37,187 nucleotides of DNA, taken from Bradyrhizobium sp. CER78. GTDB taxonomy: Bacteria; Pseudomonadota; Alphaproteobacteria; Rhizobiales; Xanthobacteraceae. The notes beneath the pieces were generated by a model that saw nothing but the letters and a program-made list of their open reading frames with translations, had not been told where the DNA came from and searched no databases. The translations under genes were made by a program, and so were the position numbers. How positions within the stretch are numbered: the stretch's first letter is position 1; each line of letters opens with the position of its first letter. The DNA lies in contig NZ_JARVWP010000033.1 of the NCBI RefSeq assembly GCF_029846235.1, positions 1-37,187 on the forward strand. The letters run 5' to 3'. Of the stretch, positions 1 to 7,294 are shown piece after piece.

Positions 1-51
1 ACCCACCTAACCGGCTCGCGTCTGCCCAGTGGATCGGGCGACTTTCGCAAA

Positions 52-77
52 GCCCTCGCTTTCGCGGGTGATGACAG
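52..77. repeat. Degenerate single arm of the GIY-YIG-associated palindromic repeat
   Basis: The end GCGGGTGATGACAG and the hairpin core CGCTTTCGCGGG match the right arm of the element at 34017-34121 (CGCTTTCGCGGGCGATGACAG region). The sequence before it (30-51) looks like a displaced remainder of the same arm. No partner arm is visible inside the window, so this is a partial or decayed copy. Confidence 0.5.
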
Positions 78-103
78 CTGGGGATGTGGCGGCTTGAGTA
101 GTC

Positions 104-188
104 CGTCATTGCGAGCGAAGCGAAGCAATCCATCTCGCCGCTCGTGGCAGCATGGATTGCTTCGTCGCTATCGCTCCTCGCAATGACG
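104..188. repeat. Palindromic intergenic repeat, family 2
   Basis: The left arm starts CGTCATTGCGAGCGAAGCGA and the right arm ends with its near-complement, TCGCTCCTCGCAATGACG. Both arms contain the shared inner motif ATGGATTGCTTCG and its complement. The element lies 11 bases beyond the stop codon of the solute-binding protein gene and could act as its transcription end or as an mRNA-stabilising hairpin. It contains no gene. Confidence 0.75.
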
Positions 189-199
189 CCGGAGAAAGA

Positions 200-1237
200 T
201 CACCGGATCGGCGGCGCGTATTGCACGCCGCCTGCGCTCCAGAGCTGGTTCATGCCGCGCGGGATCTTCAGCTTGGAATCGGCGCCGACGTTGCGGTCAT
301 AGACCTCGCCGTAATTGCCGACATGGCGGATGATGCGCACCGCCCAGTCCTTGGTCAGGCCGAGATCCTCGCCATAGGAACCTTCGGTGCCGACCAGCCG
401 CATCACCTCCGGCTTCTTCGACTTCAGCGCCTCGTCGATGTTCTTCGAGGTGATGCCGAGCTCCTCGGCATTGATCATGGCGTAGAGCGTCCACTTCACG
501 ATCATCATCCAGTCGTCGTCGCGCAAGCGCACCACCGGCGCCAGCGGCTCCTTGGAGATAATGTCGGCCAGAATGGTGTGGTCGTTCGGCTTGGAGAGGT
601 TGAGCCGCAGCGCATAGAGCTGCGAGGCGTCCGAGGTCAGCGTGTCGCACTGGCCGCTGTCATAGGCCTTCACGACATCGTCCAGCTTGTCGAACTTCAT
701 CTCCGTGTACTTCATGTTGTTGGCACGGAAATAGTCGGCGAGGTTGAGCTGCGTCGTGGTGTTGGCCTGCACGCAGACCTTGCTGCCGTTCAGATCGAGC
801 GCGGAATCGATGTTGCGCGAGCGCGGGATCATGAAGCCCTGGCCGTCATAATAGGCGACCGCCGGGAAATAGAGATCGTAATTGGTCTCGCGCGACATGC
901 TCCAGGTGGAGTTGCGCGACAGGATGTCGACCTTGCGGTTCTGCAGCTCCTTGAAGCGCTCGCTGGCGTCGAGCGGGACGAACTTCGCCTTCGTCGGATC
1001 GTCGAAGATCGCCGAGGCCACCGCGCGGCAGAAGTCGACGTCGAAGCCGGTCCAGTTGCCCTTGTCGTCCGGAATCGAGAAGCCCGGCAGGCCCTTGTTG
1101 ACGCCGCACAGCACGTCGCCGCGGCGGACGGTGCGCTTCAGCGTGCGGGTGTCGTAACGCTCATAGGTGATGGCGGCGGCCGCAACCAGCGCGGCGACCG
1201 CGAGCCCGATCGTCAGGCCGCCTCGAAATGTACGCAT
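200..1237 (-). CDS. Amino-acid-type ABC transporter substrate-binding protein (family 3, AapJ-like)
   Basis: The 345-residue product has one N-terminal hydrophobic segment (about residues 8-23) that could be a signal peptide or anchor, followed by a family 3 extracellular solute-binding fold. Recognisable family segments are GFDVDFCRAVASAIF near residue 63, the ligand-binding stretch around DILSRNSTWSMSRE, and GSYGEDLGLTKDW near the C-terminus. Length and pattern match the general L-amino-acid binding proteins of Rhizobiales (AapJ/BztA type, about 340 residues). It probably captures polar amino acids in the periplasm. No permease or ATPase gene lies next to it, so it is an orphan binding protein here; the substrate cannot be read from sequence alone. 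The ATG at 1237 follows GAGAGAACCC, an acceptable ribosome binding site. Confidence 0.85.
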   Translation of the reverse strand: MRTFRGGLTIGLAVAALVAAAAITYERYDTRTLKRTVRRGDVLCGVNKGLPGFSIPDDKGNWTGFDVDFCRAVASAIFDDPTKAKFVPLDASERFKELQNRKVDILSRNSTWSMSRETNYDLYFPAVAYYDGQGFMIPRSRNIDSALDLNGSKVCVQANTTTQLNLADYFRANNMKYTEMKFDKLDDVVKAYDSGQCDTLTSDASQLYALRLNLSKPNDHTILADIISKEPLAPVVRLRDDDWMMIVKWTLYAMINAEELGITSKNIDEALKSKKPEVMRLVGTEGSYGEDLGLTKDWAVRIIRHVGNYGEVYDRNVGADSKLKIPRGMNQLWSAGGVQYAPPIR

Positions 1238-1306
1238 GGGTTCTCTCTCGCGAATGATCGGGGGAAAAGCAGGTCGGATATCGAAGGCGGGGTCGAGATG
1301 TAGAGA

Positions 1307-1900
1307 TTACAGTTCGGGCTTCTGGCGGATGATCACCTTGGTGCCGACGGGGACGCGGTTGTAGAGATCGGCGACGTCGGCGTTGACGAGGCGGAAGCAG
1401 CCGGACGAGATCGCGGTGCCGATGGTGTCGGGCCGGTTGGTGCCGTGGATGCGGTACACCGTGGTGCCGAGATACATCGCGCGCGCGCCGAGCGGATTGC
1501 CCGGGCCGCCCGCCATGAAGCGCGGCAGATAGGGCTGGCGGGCGATCATTTCCGGCGGCGGCACCCAATCCGGCCACTCGGCCTTGCGGGTGATGGTCAC
1601 GAGGCCCTGCCACTGGAAGCCGTCGCGGCCGACGCCGATGCCGTAGCGGAGCGCGCGGCCATTGCCTTGCACGAGGTAGAGATGGCGTTCGGCGGTGGAG
1701 ACGATGATGGTGCCCGGCGCCTCATTGGTCCGGTAGTATACGACCTGCTTCTGCCATTCCGGGTCGAGCTCGTAGCTGTCGTCGGCGATCAGGCCTGGCT
1801 CGTCGGCATCCGGACGGTTCTGGGCGAAGCCTTGCGACGTCGACAGCACGAGCGCGCCCGTGGCGATTAACATCCAGACCAGGTGACGAAGTTTCGTCAT
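1307..1900 (-). CDS. L,D-transpeptidase (YkuD domain), exported
   Basis: The 197-residue protein has a signal peptide (about residues 1-27, ending GFAQ) and a C-terminal YkuD catalytic domain. The signature is complete: IHGTNRPDTIG with His152, then SSGCFRLVNADVADLY with the catalytic Cys168. YkuD enzymes form 3-3 peptidoglycan crosslinks or attach proteins to the wall through a Cys-acyl intermediate in the periplasm. The frame is open for 21 more codons upstream, but the ATG at 1900 is preceded by AAGGAGAG at good spacing and opens directly into the signal peptide, so I chose it. It lies 69 bases upstream of the solute-binding gene on the same strand; co-transcription is possible but a functional link is not evident. 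Confidence 0.92.
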   Translation of the reverse strand: MTKLRHLVWMLIATGALVLSTSQGFAQNRPDADEPGLIADDSYELDPEWQKQVVYYRTNEAPGTIIVSTAERHLYLVQGNGRALRYGIGVGRDGFQWQGLVTITRKAEWPDWVPPPEMIARQPYLPRFMAGGPGNPLGARAMYLGTTVYRIHGTNRPDTIGTAISSGCFRLVNADVADLYNRVPVGTKVIIRQKPEL

Positions 1901-2069
1901 GCAAAGCTCTCCTTGTTGGCGCGCAGCCAATGGTTGCTCCACCTCAAATCGCGGCAACATCAAATCTCAGCGGCAGCTTGATGGCAAGTTTAGGGCGGGC
2001 GTCACACTATATCACTGTAATGCTTCCGTTTTTTGTCGATGGGGGCGGTGGCATGCGACGCGGGCCGCC

Positions 2070-2198
2070 TCATTTCGGCGCGATCCAGAGTCGCAACGCG
2101 AACGAGACCAGCGTCACGGTGCCGACACCGCCGAGCCACAGCACCACGAACCACAGCAAGCGCCGGCCGAGCGGCCGCTGATTCGGAGCCGGCGCCAC
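2070..2198 (-). CDS. DUF2474-like small membrane peptide of the bd-type oxidase (CydX-like)
   Basis: This 42-residue ORF begins with a GTG whose first base is the last base of the cydB stop codon (sequence TAGTG at 2200-2196). It encodes a charged N-terminus (NQRPLGRR), a single hydrophobic helix (LLWFVVLWLGGVGTVTLVSF) and the short tail ALRLWIAPK. Length, topology and position directly after subunit II match the DUF2474 peptides that accompany alternative bd oxidases. They are thought to be counterparts of CydX, which stabilises the haem site in E. coli oxidase. The coupled start implies stoichiometric translation with CydB. It is easily missed because of its size and GTG start. The family assignment is from pattern memory and was not searched. 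Confidence 0.82.
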   Translation of the reverse strand: MAPAPNQRPLGRRLLWFVVLWLGGVGTVTLVSFALRLWIAPK

Positions 2199-3199
2199 TA
2201 GTGGTATCCGTGCCCGGGGCGCACCTTGCCGCGGAACACCCAATAGGCCCAGGCGGTGTAGCCGAGGATCAGCGGCACCAGGATCGAGACCCCGACCAGC
2301 ATGAAGATCTGGCTGTTCGCAGGCGCCGCCGCCTGCCAGATCGTGATGCTCTGCGGCACGATGTAGGGGTACATGCTGATGCCGAGCCCGGCATAGGACA
2401 GCGCGAACAGGGCCAGAGTCAGGAAGAACGGCTGGTGGTCGTTCTTGTTGCCGAGGGCCCGTAGCAACAGCGCCGTGACGGCGGCGACCGCGATCGGCAC
2501 CGGCGCAGTGAGGATGATGTTGGGCCAGGCGAACCAGCGCTGGGTGTACTGCACGCTCAGGAACGGCGTTGCGATGCTGACGGCGCCGATCGCGCAGAGC
2601 ATCGCGACCAGCAAGATCCAGCTCAGGTGATAGGCGCGCTCGCGCAAATCGCCTTCGGTCTTCATCACCAGCCAGGTCGCTCCGAGCAGCGCGTAGCCGA
2701 TCACCAGCGCGATGCCGGTCAGCACGCTGAACGGCGTCAGCCAATCCCACCAGCCGCCGGCATAGTGGCGTCCCTCGACATGGATGCCTTGCAGGATGGC
2801 GCCGAGCGCGATCCCCTGCGCCAGCGTCGCGACCAGCGAGCCGCCGGCGAAGGCGAGATCCCATTTGTTGCGCGCCTTCTGGGTCCGCCAGCGGAATTCG
2901 AAGGCGACGCCGCGGAACACGAGGCCGAGCAGCATCGCGATCATCGGCGTGTAGAGCGCCGGCATCAGCACCGCATAGGCCAGCGGAAACGCGGCCATCA
3001 TGCCGCCGCCGCCGAGCACCAGCCAGGTCTCGTTGCCGTCCCACACCGGCGCCACCGTATTCATGATGACGTCGCGATCGGCCTTTTGCGGAAACAGGGG
3101 AAACAGGATGCCGAGGCCGAGATCGAAGCCGTCCATCACGACATAGACGAACACGGCAAAGGCGATGATGAAGGCCCAGATGGTGGCAAGATCGATCAT
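2198..3199 (-). CDS. cydB: Cytochrome bd-type quinol oxidase subunit II
   Basis: The 333-residue polytopic membrane protein has the subunit II signatures VVMDGFDLGLGILFP (near residue 20) and VWDGNETWLVLGGGGMMAAF (near residue 52). Further hydrophobic helices run to the C-terminus (RGKVRPGHGYH). With CydA it forms the inner-membrane terminal oxidase that transfers electrons from quinol to oxygen without proton pumping. The ATG at 3199 overlaps the cydA stop codon in an ATGA arrangement, so translation is coupled. The frame stays open far upstream, but that part is an antisense-like shadow of cydA. Because subunit I has a short Q-loop, cioB would be an equally good name. Confidence 0.95.
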   Translation of the reverse strand: MIDLATIWAFIIAFAVFVYVVMDGFDLGLGILFPLFPQKADRDVIMNTVAPVWDGNETWLVLGGGGMMAAFPLAYAVLMPALYTPMIAMLLGLVFRGVAFEFRWRTQKARNKWDLAFAGGSLVATLAQGIALGAILQGIHVEGRHYAGGWWDWLTPFSVLTGIALVIGYALLGATWLVMKTEGDLRERAYHLSWILLVAMLCAIGAVSIATPFLSVQYTQRWFAWPNIILTAPVPIAVAAVTALLLRALGNKNDHQPFFLTLALFALSYAGLGISMYPYIVPQSITIWQAAAPANSQIFMLVGVSILVPLILGYTAWAYWVFRGKVRPGHGYH

Positions 3200-4608
3200 C
3201 GCACGGCCTCCACAGCTGCAGCACCCGCGGCCGGCGTGATGCCGGCGGCGCGGGCGGGGAGATCCTTGGTCGGGCCCTGCTCGCCGGGATGCGGCGGCTG
3301 CGCCATCAGGCGCAGGATGTAGATCACGCCCGCGGTGAATACGGCGAAATAGACGATGATGAACGCGATCAGCGAGGAGCCCACGGCCGGCGCCGCCAGC
3401 GGCGACGCCGAATCCGTCGTGCGCAGCAGCCCGTAGACCGTGAACGGTTGCCGCCCGGTCTCGGTGGTGATCCAGCCCGCGAGCACCGCGATGAAGCCGG
3501 CCGGGCCCATCAGCACCGCGAATCTGTGCAGGAGCTGTGACTGGTACATCATGCCGCGCCAGCGCATCAGCAGGCTGAACAGGCCGAGCCCCATGATCAG
3601 GAAGCCGAGCCCGACCATGATGCGGAACGACCAAAAGGTGATCGGCACCGGCGGCCAGTTCTCGCGCGGCACGGTGTCGAGGCCGGCGAGCGGGGCGTCG
3701 AGCGAATGCTTCAGGATCAGCGACGACAGTTTCGGCACCTCGATCGCGTATTTCACCTTGGCATCTTTTTGGTCGGGCCAGCCGAACAGGATCAGCGGCG
3801 CGCCGTCCTTGTGGCTCTGGAAATGGCCTTCCATCGCCATCACCTTGGCGGGCTGGTGCTCCAGCGTGTTGAGGCCGTGCTGGTCGCCGGCGAGGATCTG
3901 GATCGGCGCCACCAGGGTTGCCATCCACATCGCCATCGAGAACATCACGCGCGGGCCCGCCAGATGCTGGTCGCGCAGCAGGTGCCAGGCGCCGACCGCG
4001 CCGACCACGAGCGAGGTGGTGAGGTAGGCCGCCAGCACCATGTGCACGAGGCGATAGGGGAACGAGGGATTGAAGATCACCTTGAGCCAGTCGGCGGCGA
4101 CGAACTGGCCGTCGGCATTGACCGCGTGACCGGCCGGCGTCTGCATCCAGGAATTGGCCGACAGGATCCAGAACGCGGAGATCAGCGTGCCGATCGCGAC
4201 CATCAGGGTCGCGAGGAAATGCAGCCTCGGGCCGACGCGCGACAGCCCGAACAGCATCACGCCGAGGAAGCCGGCCTCGAGGAAGAACGCGGTCAACACC
4301 TCATAGGCCATCATCGGGCCGATCACCGGCCCGGTCTTGTCGGCAAAGGACGACCAGTTGGTGCCGAACTGGTAGGACATCACGATGCCCGAGACCACGC
4401 CCATGCCGAACGCGACCGCGAAGATCTTCAGCCAGTAATTGAACAGGTTGATGTAGACCTCGCGCCCGGTCGCGAGCCATAGCGCTTCCAGTACCGCGAG
4501 ATAACTCGCAAGCCCGATCGAGAATGCGGGAAACACGATGTGGAACGACATCGTGAAAGCGAATTGCGCGCGGGCGAGTACGACCGCATCCCAACCTTCG
4601 AACATCAC
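3196..4608 (-). CDS. cydA: Cytochrome bd-type quinol oxidase subunit I, short-Q-loop (CIO-like)
   Basis: The 470-residue subunit carries the haem and quinol sites. Visible are the N-terminal QFAFTMSFHIVFPAFSIG with a haem-ligand His at residue 23, a second conserved His in PYRLVHMVLAAYL, and the quinol-loop segment ITTETGRQPFTVYGLLRT. The chain is about 50 residues shorter than E. coli CydA (522), as expected for the short Q-loop class that includes cyanide-insensitive oxidases. Such oxidases support respiration at low oxygen or under cyanide or nitric oxide stress. The start could be either of two adjacent ATGs (4608 or 4605). I see no clear FNR/FixK box in the 124 bases upstream and no cydDC genes nearby. 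cioA is a suitable alternative symbol. Confidence 0.95.
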   Translation of the reverse strand: MMFEGWDAVVLARAQFAFTMSFHIVFPAFSIGLASYLAVLEALWLATGREVYINLFNYWLKIFAVAFGMGVVSGIVMSYQFGTNWSSFADKTGPVIGPMMAYEVLTAFFLEAGFLGVMLFGLSRVGPRLHFLATLMVAIGTLISAFWILSANSWMQTPAGHAVNADGQFVAADWLKVIFNPSFPYRLVHMVLAAYLTTSLVVGAVGAWHLLRDQHLAGPRVMFSMAMWMATLVAPIQILAGDQHGLNTLEHQPAKVMAMEGHFQSHKDGAPLILFGWPDQKDAKVKYAIEVPKLSSLILKHSLDAPLAGLDTVPRENWPPVPITFWSFRIMVGLGFLIMGLGLFSLLMRWRGMMYQSQLLHRFAVLMGPAGFIAVLAGWITTETGRQPFTVYGLLRTTDSASPLAAPAVGSSLIAFIIVYFAVFTAGVIYILRLMAQPPHPGEQGPTKDLPARAAGITPAAGAAAVEAVR

Positions 4609-4669
4609 GCACCATCCATTGCCAATGCTCTGGGGCGCGATCCGGTCACGACATGCGCGTTCGCGATCG

Positions 4670-4709
4670 CGTCATCCCCGTCGTGGACCCTACCACGCCG
4701 GGGATGACG
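4670..4709. terminator. Strong hairpin between the redoxin gene and the oxidase operon
   Basis: The arms CGTCATCCCCGTCGTGG (4670-4686) and CCACGCCGGGGATGACG (4693-4709) pair over 17 bases with one mismatch around a 6-base loop. No U-tract follows on either strand, so this may be a repeat-derived hairpin rather than a classical terminator. It lies 23 bases beyond the redoxin stop codon and about 60 bases upstream of cydA. Confidence 0.5.
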
Positions 4710-4732
4710 ACAATACAGGACGGAACGTCCAA

Positions 4733-5311
4733 TCAGCTATTGGCGTTGAGCAGCCTGGCGACGGTGCGGTCGATCTCCTCGTACTGCCCCTCACCGGCAT
4801 GCTGGAAGACGATCTTGCCGTTCTGGTCGATGATGTATTGCGCCGGCCAATACTGGTTGCCGTAGGCGTTCCAGGTCTGCGAATTGTTGTCCTGCGCCAC
4901 CGGATAGAGGATGCCGTGCCGTTTCAGCGCGGCCTGCACATTGGTGGCCGAATGCTCGAACGGGAATTCCGGCGTGTGGACCCCGATCACGACGAGGCCG
5001 CGATCCCGATACTTTGAATAAAGCTGGGTGACGTGCGGCAGCGTGTTGACGCAGTTGACGCAGCCATAGGTCCAGAAATCCACCACCACGACCTTGCCGC
5101 GCAGATCCGCCAGCTTCAACGGCTGCGAATTGAACCAGTTGCTGATCCCGGCGAATTCGGGCGCGGTCTGGCTCTGTTCGGTCGTCATCGCGACAGCCCG
5201 CGGCACGGGCTGCGCCGGCGCGTCGGACTCGGTGCAGAGGCCGGGGATCACGGCGCCGCCGAGGCCAAGGCCGGCAACCAGAGCGGATACAGCAATCATG
5301 CGCAGGGACAT
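4733..5311 (-). CDS. Exported thioredoxin-like protein (TlpA/DipZ C-terminal type)
   Basis: The 192-residue protein has an N-terminal signal or anchor segment (about residues 5-26) and a thioredoxin fold with the redox motif WTYGCVNCVNTLPH (Cys84 and Cys87). The WTYxCxNC signature and the segment VVIGVHTPEFPFEHSATNV are typical of the redoxin part of DipZ-like proteins. It should act in the periplasm as a disulfide reductase or oxidant scavenger fed by a membrane partner. The ATG at 5311 has a near-perfect ribosome binding site, AAGGAGGT, five bases upstream. It lies 18 bases downstream of the CcdA-like gene, so the two are probably one operon and an electron relay across the inner membrane. 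In some bacteria the same two modules are fused in one DipZ polypeptide. Confidence 0.9.
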   Translation of the reverse strand: MSLRMIAVSALVAGLGLGGAVIPGLCTESDAPAQPVPRAVAMTTEQSQTAPEFAGISNWFNSQPLKLADLRGKVVVVDFWTYGCVNCVNTLPHVTQLYSKYRDRGLVVIGVHTPEFPFEHSATNVQAALKRHGILYPVAQDNNSQTWNAYGNQYWPAQYIIDQNGKIVFQHAGEGQYEEIDRTVARLLNANS

Positions 5312-5329
5312 CGATACCTCCTTGTGAGC

Positions 5330-6025
5330 TCACAGGCCGATCTGGCCGTTGGGATAGAATTGGGTCAGCCACGCCACGATCAGCGTGTCGTATTGCAGGT
5401 AGGACAGCGCAGCGAAGGCGATGATCACGACGCCGAAGCCTTGCTGCAGGCGCGGCGCGATCCGCGCCATGCTGCGCACGCGGGTGGTGACGGCCTGCCC
5501 GCCATAGGCAATGGCAAGCATCGGCATCGCGGCGCCGATCGCGTAGGTGACGAGCTGCAGGCTCGCCCACGCCGTATCCTTCGAGGTCGCGACGATGGTC
5601 AGGATCGAGCCGAGCACCGGACCGGCGCACGGCGTCCACACGAGGCCGAGCGTGGTGCCGAGCACGAAGCCGCCGAACAGGCTCTGCGACGGCACGGCCT
5701 GTCCGACGCTGCCGGCGGCACCCGTCAGCCGGATCGCCAGCCATTCGAACGGCGCCGGCCAGATCATCAACAGGCCGAAGCCTGCGAGCAGGACGGCCGC
5801 GCCGGTCCGCAGCGCGTTGGGATCGAAATCGAAGGTGCGCGTGATCGCGCTCAGCAGCAATGCCACCGTAGAGAATGACACCACGAAGCCGAGCGCGATC
5901 ATCGCAGGCCGCGCCTTGCCGGTCTGGCCTATCGATACCCCAAGTAGAATCGGCAGCATCGGCAGGGTGCAAGGGGCAGCGACGGTGGCGACACCGGCAA
6001 GCAGGGCAAGGGCAAGGCTGAGCAT
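5330..6025 (-). CDS. CcdA/DsbD-type membrane electron transporter
   Basis: The 231-residue product has about six hydrophobic helices and the two characteristic Cys-Pro sites, VAAPCTLPMLPILL (near residue 18) and WTPCAGPVLGSIL (near residue 130). These cysteines carry electrons from cytoplasmic thioredoxin to periplasmic thioredoxin-like proteins. The next gene downstream (4733-5311) is such a protein, which supports the assignment and gives a likely substrate. The pair resembles a split DipZ. A role in cytochrome c maturation (CcdA proper) is also possible, but no ccm genes are nearby. The start at 6025 has only a weak ribosome binding site (GGACGG). Confidence 0.9.
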   Translation of the reverse strand: MLSLALALLAGVATVAAPCTLPMLPILLGVSIGQTGKARPAMIALGFVVSFSTVALLLSAITRTFDFDPNALRTGAAVLLAGFGLLMIWPAPFEWLAIRLTGAAGSVGQAVPSQSLFGGFVLGTTLGLVWTPCAGPVLGSILTIVATSKDTAWASLQLVTYAIGAAMPMLAIAYGGQAVTTRVRSMARIAPRLQQGFGVVIIAFAALSYLQYDTLIVAWLTQFYPNGQIGL

Positions 6026-6438
6026 CGTCGTCCGTCCATCAGAAGTCCCGGCGCGCCAGAGGGCCGTGCCGGGTACGCATGATGGTCTTCGCGATGAGCG
6101 TTCGGCCGTTACGCTGGAGCGATCGCAGGCGCCGTCACGTCTGTGTGAGATGGCGCGCGCTTGGCCTCACGACCTCGCGCCCAAAACAGAGCGACCCGGC
6201 TGGGGGGCATCCCGGCCGGGTCGTTGGAGGTTACTTGGGAGGTTAGAACTAGGGAGGTATCGAAACTGGTCCGGTGAATTGGGGTTGGCGTCGCGTCGTT
6301 GGATATGGGTATAGAGATCGCGTTTTTCCGGGTGATGTCGTCGATTGTTTCAATTGTTTCGTCGCCGAACTTTTTTGGCTTCGTCAACAATTGCCCGGAT
6401 TCCCCGATCTCCTTCTAAATATCTGAATTTGCTTTACT
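6026..6438. other. 413-base gene-free stretch with a hairpin and an ecf-associated motif
   Basis: No convincing gene is present. The stretch holds a GC-rich hairpin at 6192-6223 (listed separately) and a copy of the 14-bp motif AATTGTTTCGTCGC at 6352-6365, which recurs upstream of the sigma factor gene. The sequence from about 6290 to 6435 is visibly AT-richer than its surroundings. A 93-codon minus-strand frame (6109-6390) has unconvincing composition and was rejected. Confidence 0.5.
6192..6223 (-). terminator. Candidate terminator for the ECF sigma factor gene
   Basis: CGACCCGGC (6192-6200) and GCCGGGTCG (6215-6223) form a perfect 9-bp stem around a 14-base loop. Read on the minus strand, the stem is followed by TCTGTTTTGG, a weak U-tract. 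It lies 216 bases beyond the sigma factor stop codon, so the link is tentative. Confidence 0.45.
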
Positions 6439-7050
6439 TTAGGCCGCAACGCTGTCCACGCCGGCGCCCCGCAGGAGGTCGGCGAGCTGCTTGCGGGCAT
6501 AGAACATGCGGGTCTTCACCGTGCTCTGCGGGATACCGATGATCTGGCCGGCCTCCTCGACCGACTTCTCATGGTAGTAGACCAAGTTGATGATCTCGCG
6601 GTGGGCCGGCGACAGCTTGGCCACGCAGGCGCGCAGGATCTCGCTGGTGGTGGCGCGGTCGAGCGAGGTTTCCGGCGTGTCGGCGCCGTCGGCGATCTCC
6701 AGCACGTCTTCCTGGTCGATGTCCTCGTGCTTGCGCTGGCGCAGCGCGGTCAGCGCCTTGAAGCGGGCGATCGAGAGCAGCCAGGTCGAGACCTGTGAGC
6801 GGCCCTCGAACTGGGCCGCGGTGCGCCAGACGTCCAGGAACACCTGGCTGACCAAATCCTCAGCCATTGTGGTGTCGCGCACCATGCGGAGCACGAAGCG
6901 GTAGACCCGGACGTTATGACGGGCATAGAGCGTATGCATCGAGGTGCGGTTGTTCTTGGCGATACGCGCGAGCAGCATTTCATCCGAGGTCGCGCGAGCA
7001 GCGTCGATATGCTTGTTGGCTGCAGTGTTGATGGCGATGACGTTCGGCAT
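6439..7050 (-). CDS. RNA polymerase sigma factor, sigma-70 family, ECF-like
   Basis: The 203-residue protein has sigma region 2 (about residues 25-95, with EDLVSQVFLDVWR and VSTWLLSIARFKALTALR). Region 4 (about residues 135-195) includes the helix-turn-helix SVEEAGQIIGIPQSTVKTRM. The two-domain layout without region 1 or 3 is that of ECF sigma factors, which redirect RNA polymerase to stress or envelope regulons. The frame extends 47 codons upstream, but the ATG at 7050 follows GGGAG at good spacing and fits the family length. No anti-sigma gene follows or precedes it. A 14-bp motif flanks the gene on both sides, and a perfect 11-bp inverted repeat lies about 110 bases upstream, suggesting dedicated control. 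The regulon cannot be named from the sequence. Confidence 0.9.
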   Translation of the reverse strand: MPNVIAINTAANKHIDAARATSDEMLLARIAKNNRTSMHTLYARHNVRVYRFVLRMVRDTTMAEDLVSQVFLDVWRTAAQFEGRSQVSTWLLSIARFKALTALRQRKHEDIDQEDVLEIADGADTPETSLDRATTSEILRACVAKLSPAHREIINLVYYHEKSVEEAGQIIGIPQSTVKTRMFYARKQLADLLRGAGVDSVAA

Positions 7051-7161
7051 GACAGGCTCCCAGTTCGCCGTTGGGCGGCGGTTCGTTGGGAGAAAGCTAG
7101 TTAGCGCCGGTTTCCGGATGTCTGCGCCAAAAGCGGAAAATGGTTTCGTGACCGGGAGAAT

Positions 7162-7190
7162 TGTTTCGTCGCTGCCCTGGCGACGAAACA
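7162..7190. promoter_or_regulatory. Perfect inverted repeat upstream of the sigma factor gene
   Basis: TGTTTCGTCGC (7162-7172) and GCGACGAAACA (7180-7190) form a perfect 11-bp inverted repeat with a 7-base spacer, 112 to 140 bases upstream of the sigma factor ATG. The left half is part of the 14-bp sequence AATTGTTTCGTCGC, found again at 6352-6365 downstream of the gene. It could be an operator or an mRNA leader hairpin. Confidence 0.55.
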
Positions 7191-7240
7191 TTCAGGACCA
7201 AAAAGCTAGTCATTTCAACGCACGGAAAATTGGAGTGACC

Positions 7241-7266
7241 GGAATCGTCCCCGAGGGAACGATTCC
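7241..7266 (-). terminator. Candidate terminator hairpin after the acyltransferase gene
   Basis: GGAATCGTCCCC and GGGAACGATTCC (7241-7266) pair over 12 positions with one imperfect pair and a very tight loop. It lies 28 bases beyond the acyltransferase stop codon on the minus strand. No strong U-tract follows, so it may equally be a regulatory hairpin in front of the sigma factor gene. Confidence 0.45.
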
Positions 7267-7294
7267 GGGCTATGACTTTTGGCACTGTCGGGGC

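Noticed and set aside
152..1303. Long plus-strand frame opposite the solute-binding protein gene
   Set aside because: It is a high-GC antisense shadow. Similar long shadows occur opposite rmuC, dapE, manB-like and other genes and were all dropped.
2198..3928. Fusion of cydB with a 243-residue upstream part
   Set aside because: The upstream part overlaps cydA in a different frame. The ATG at 3199 overlaps the cydA stop in the usual ATGA coupling.
4609..4732. Possible FNR/FixK box upstream of the bd oxidase
   Set aside because: No sequence close to TTGAT-N4-ATCAA was found. Only a GCGATCGC palindrome and the hairpin at 4670-4709 are present.
6109..6390. 93-codon minus-strand frame between the CcdA-like and sigma factor genes
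   Set aside because: Residue composition is unlike a folded protein, it runs through a hairpin, and it resembles no family.
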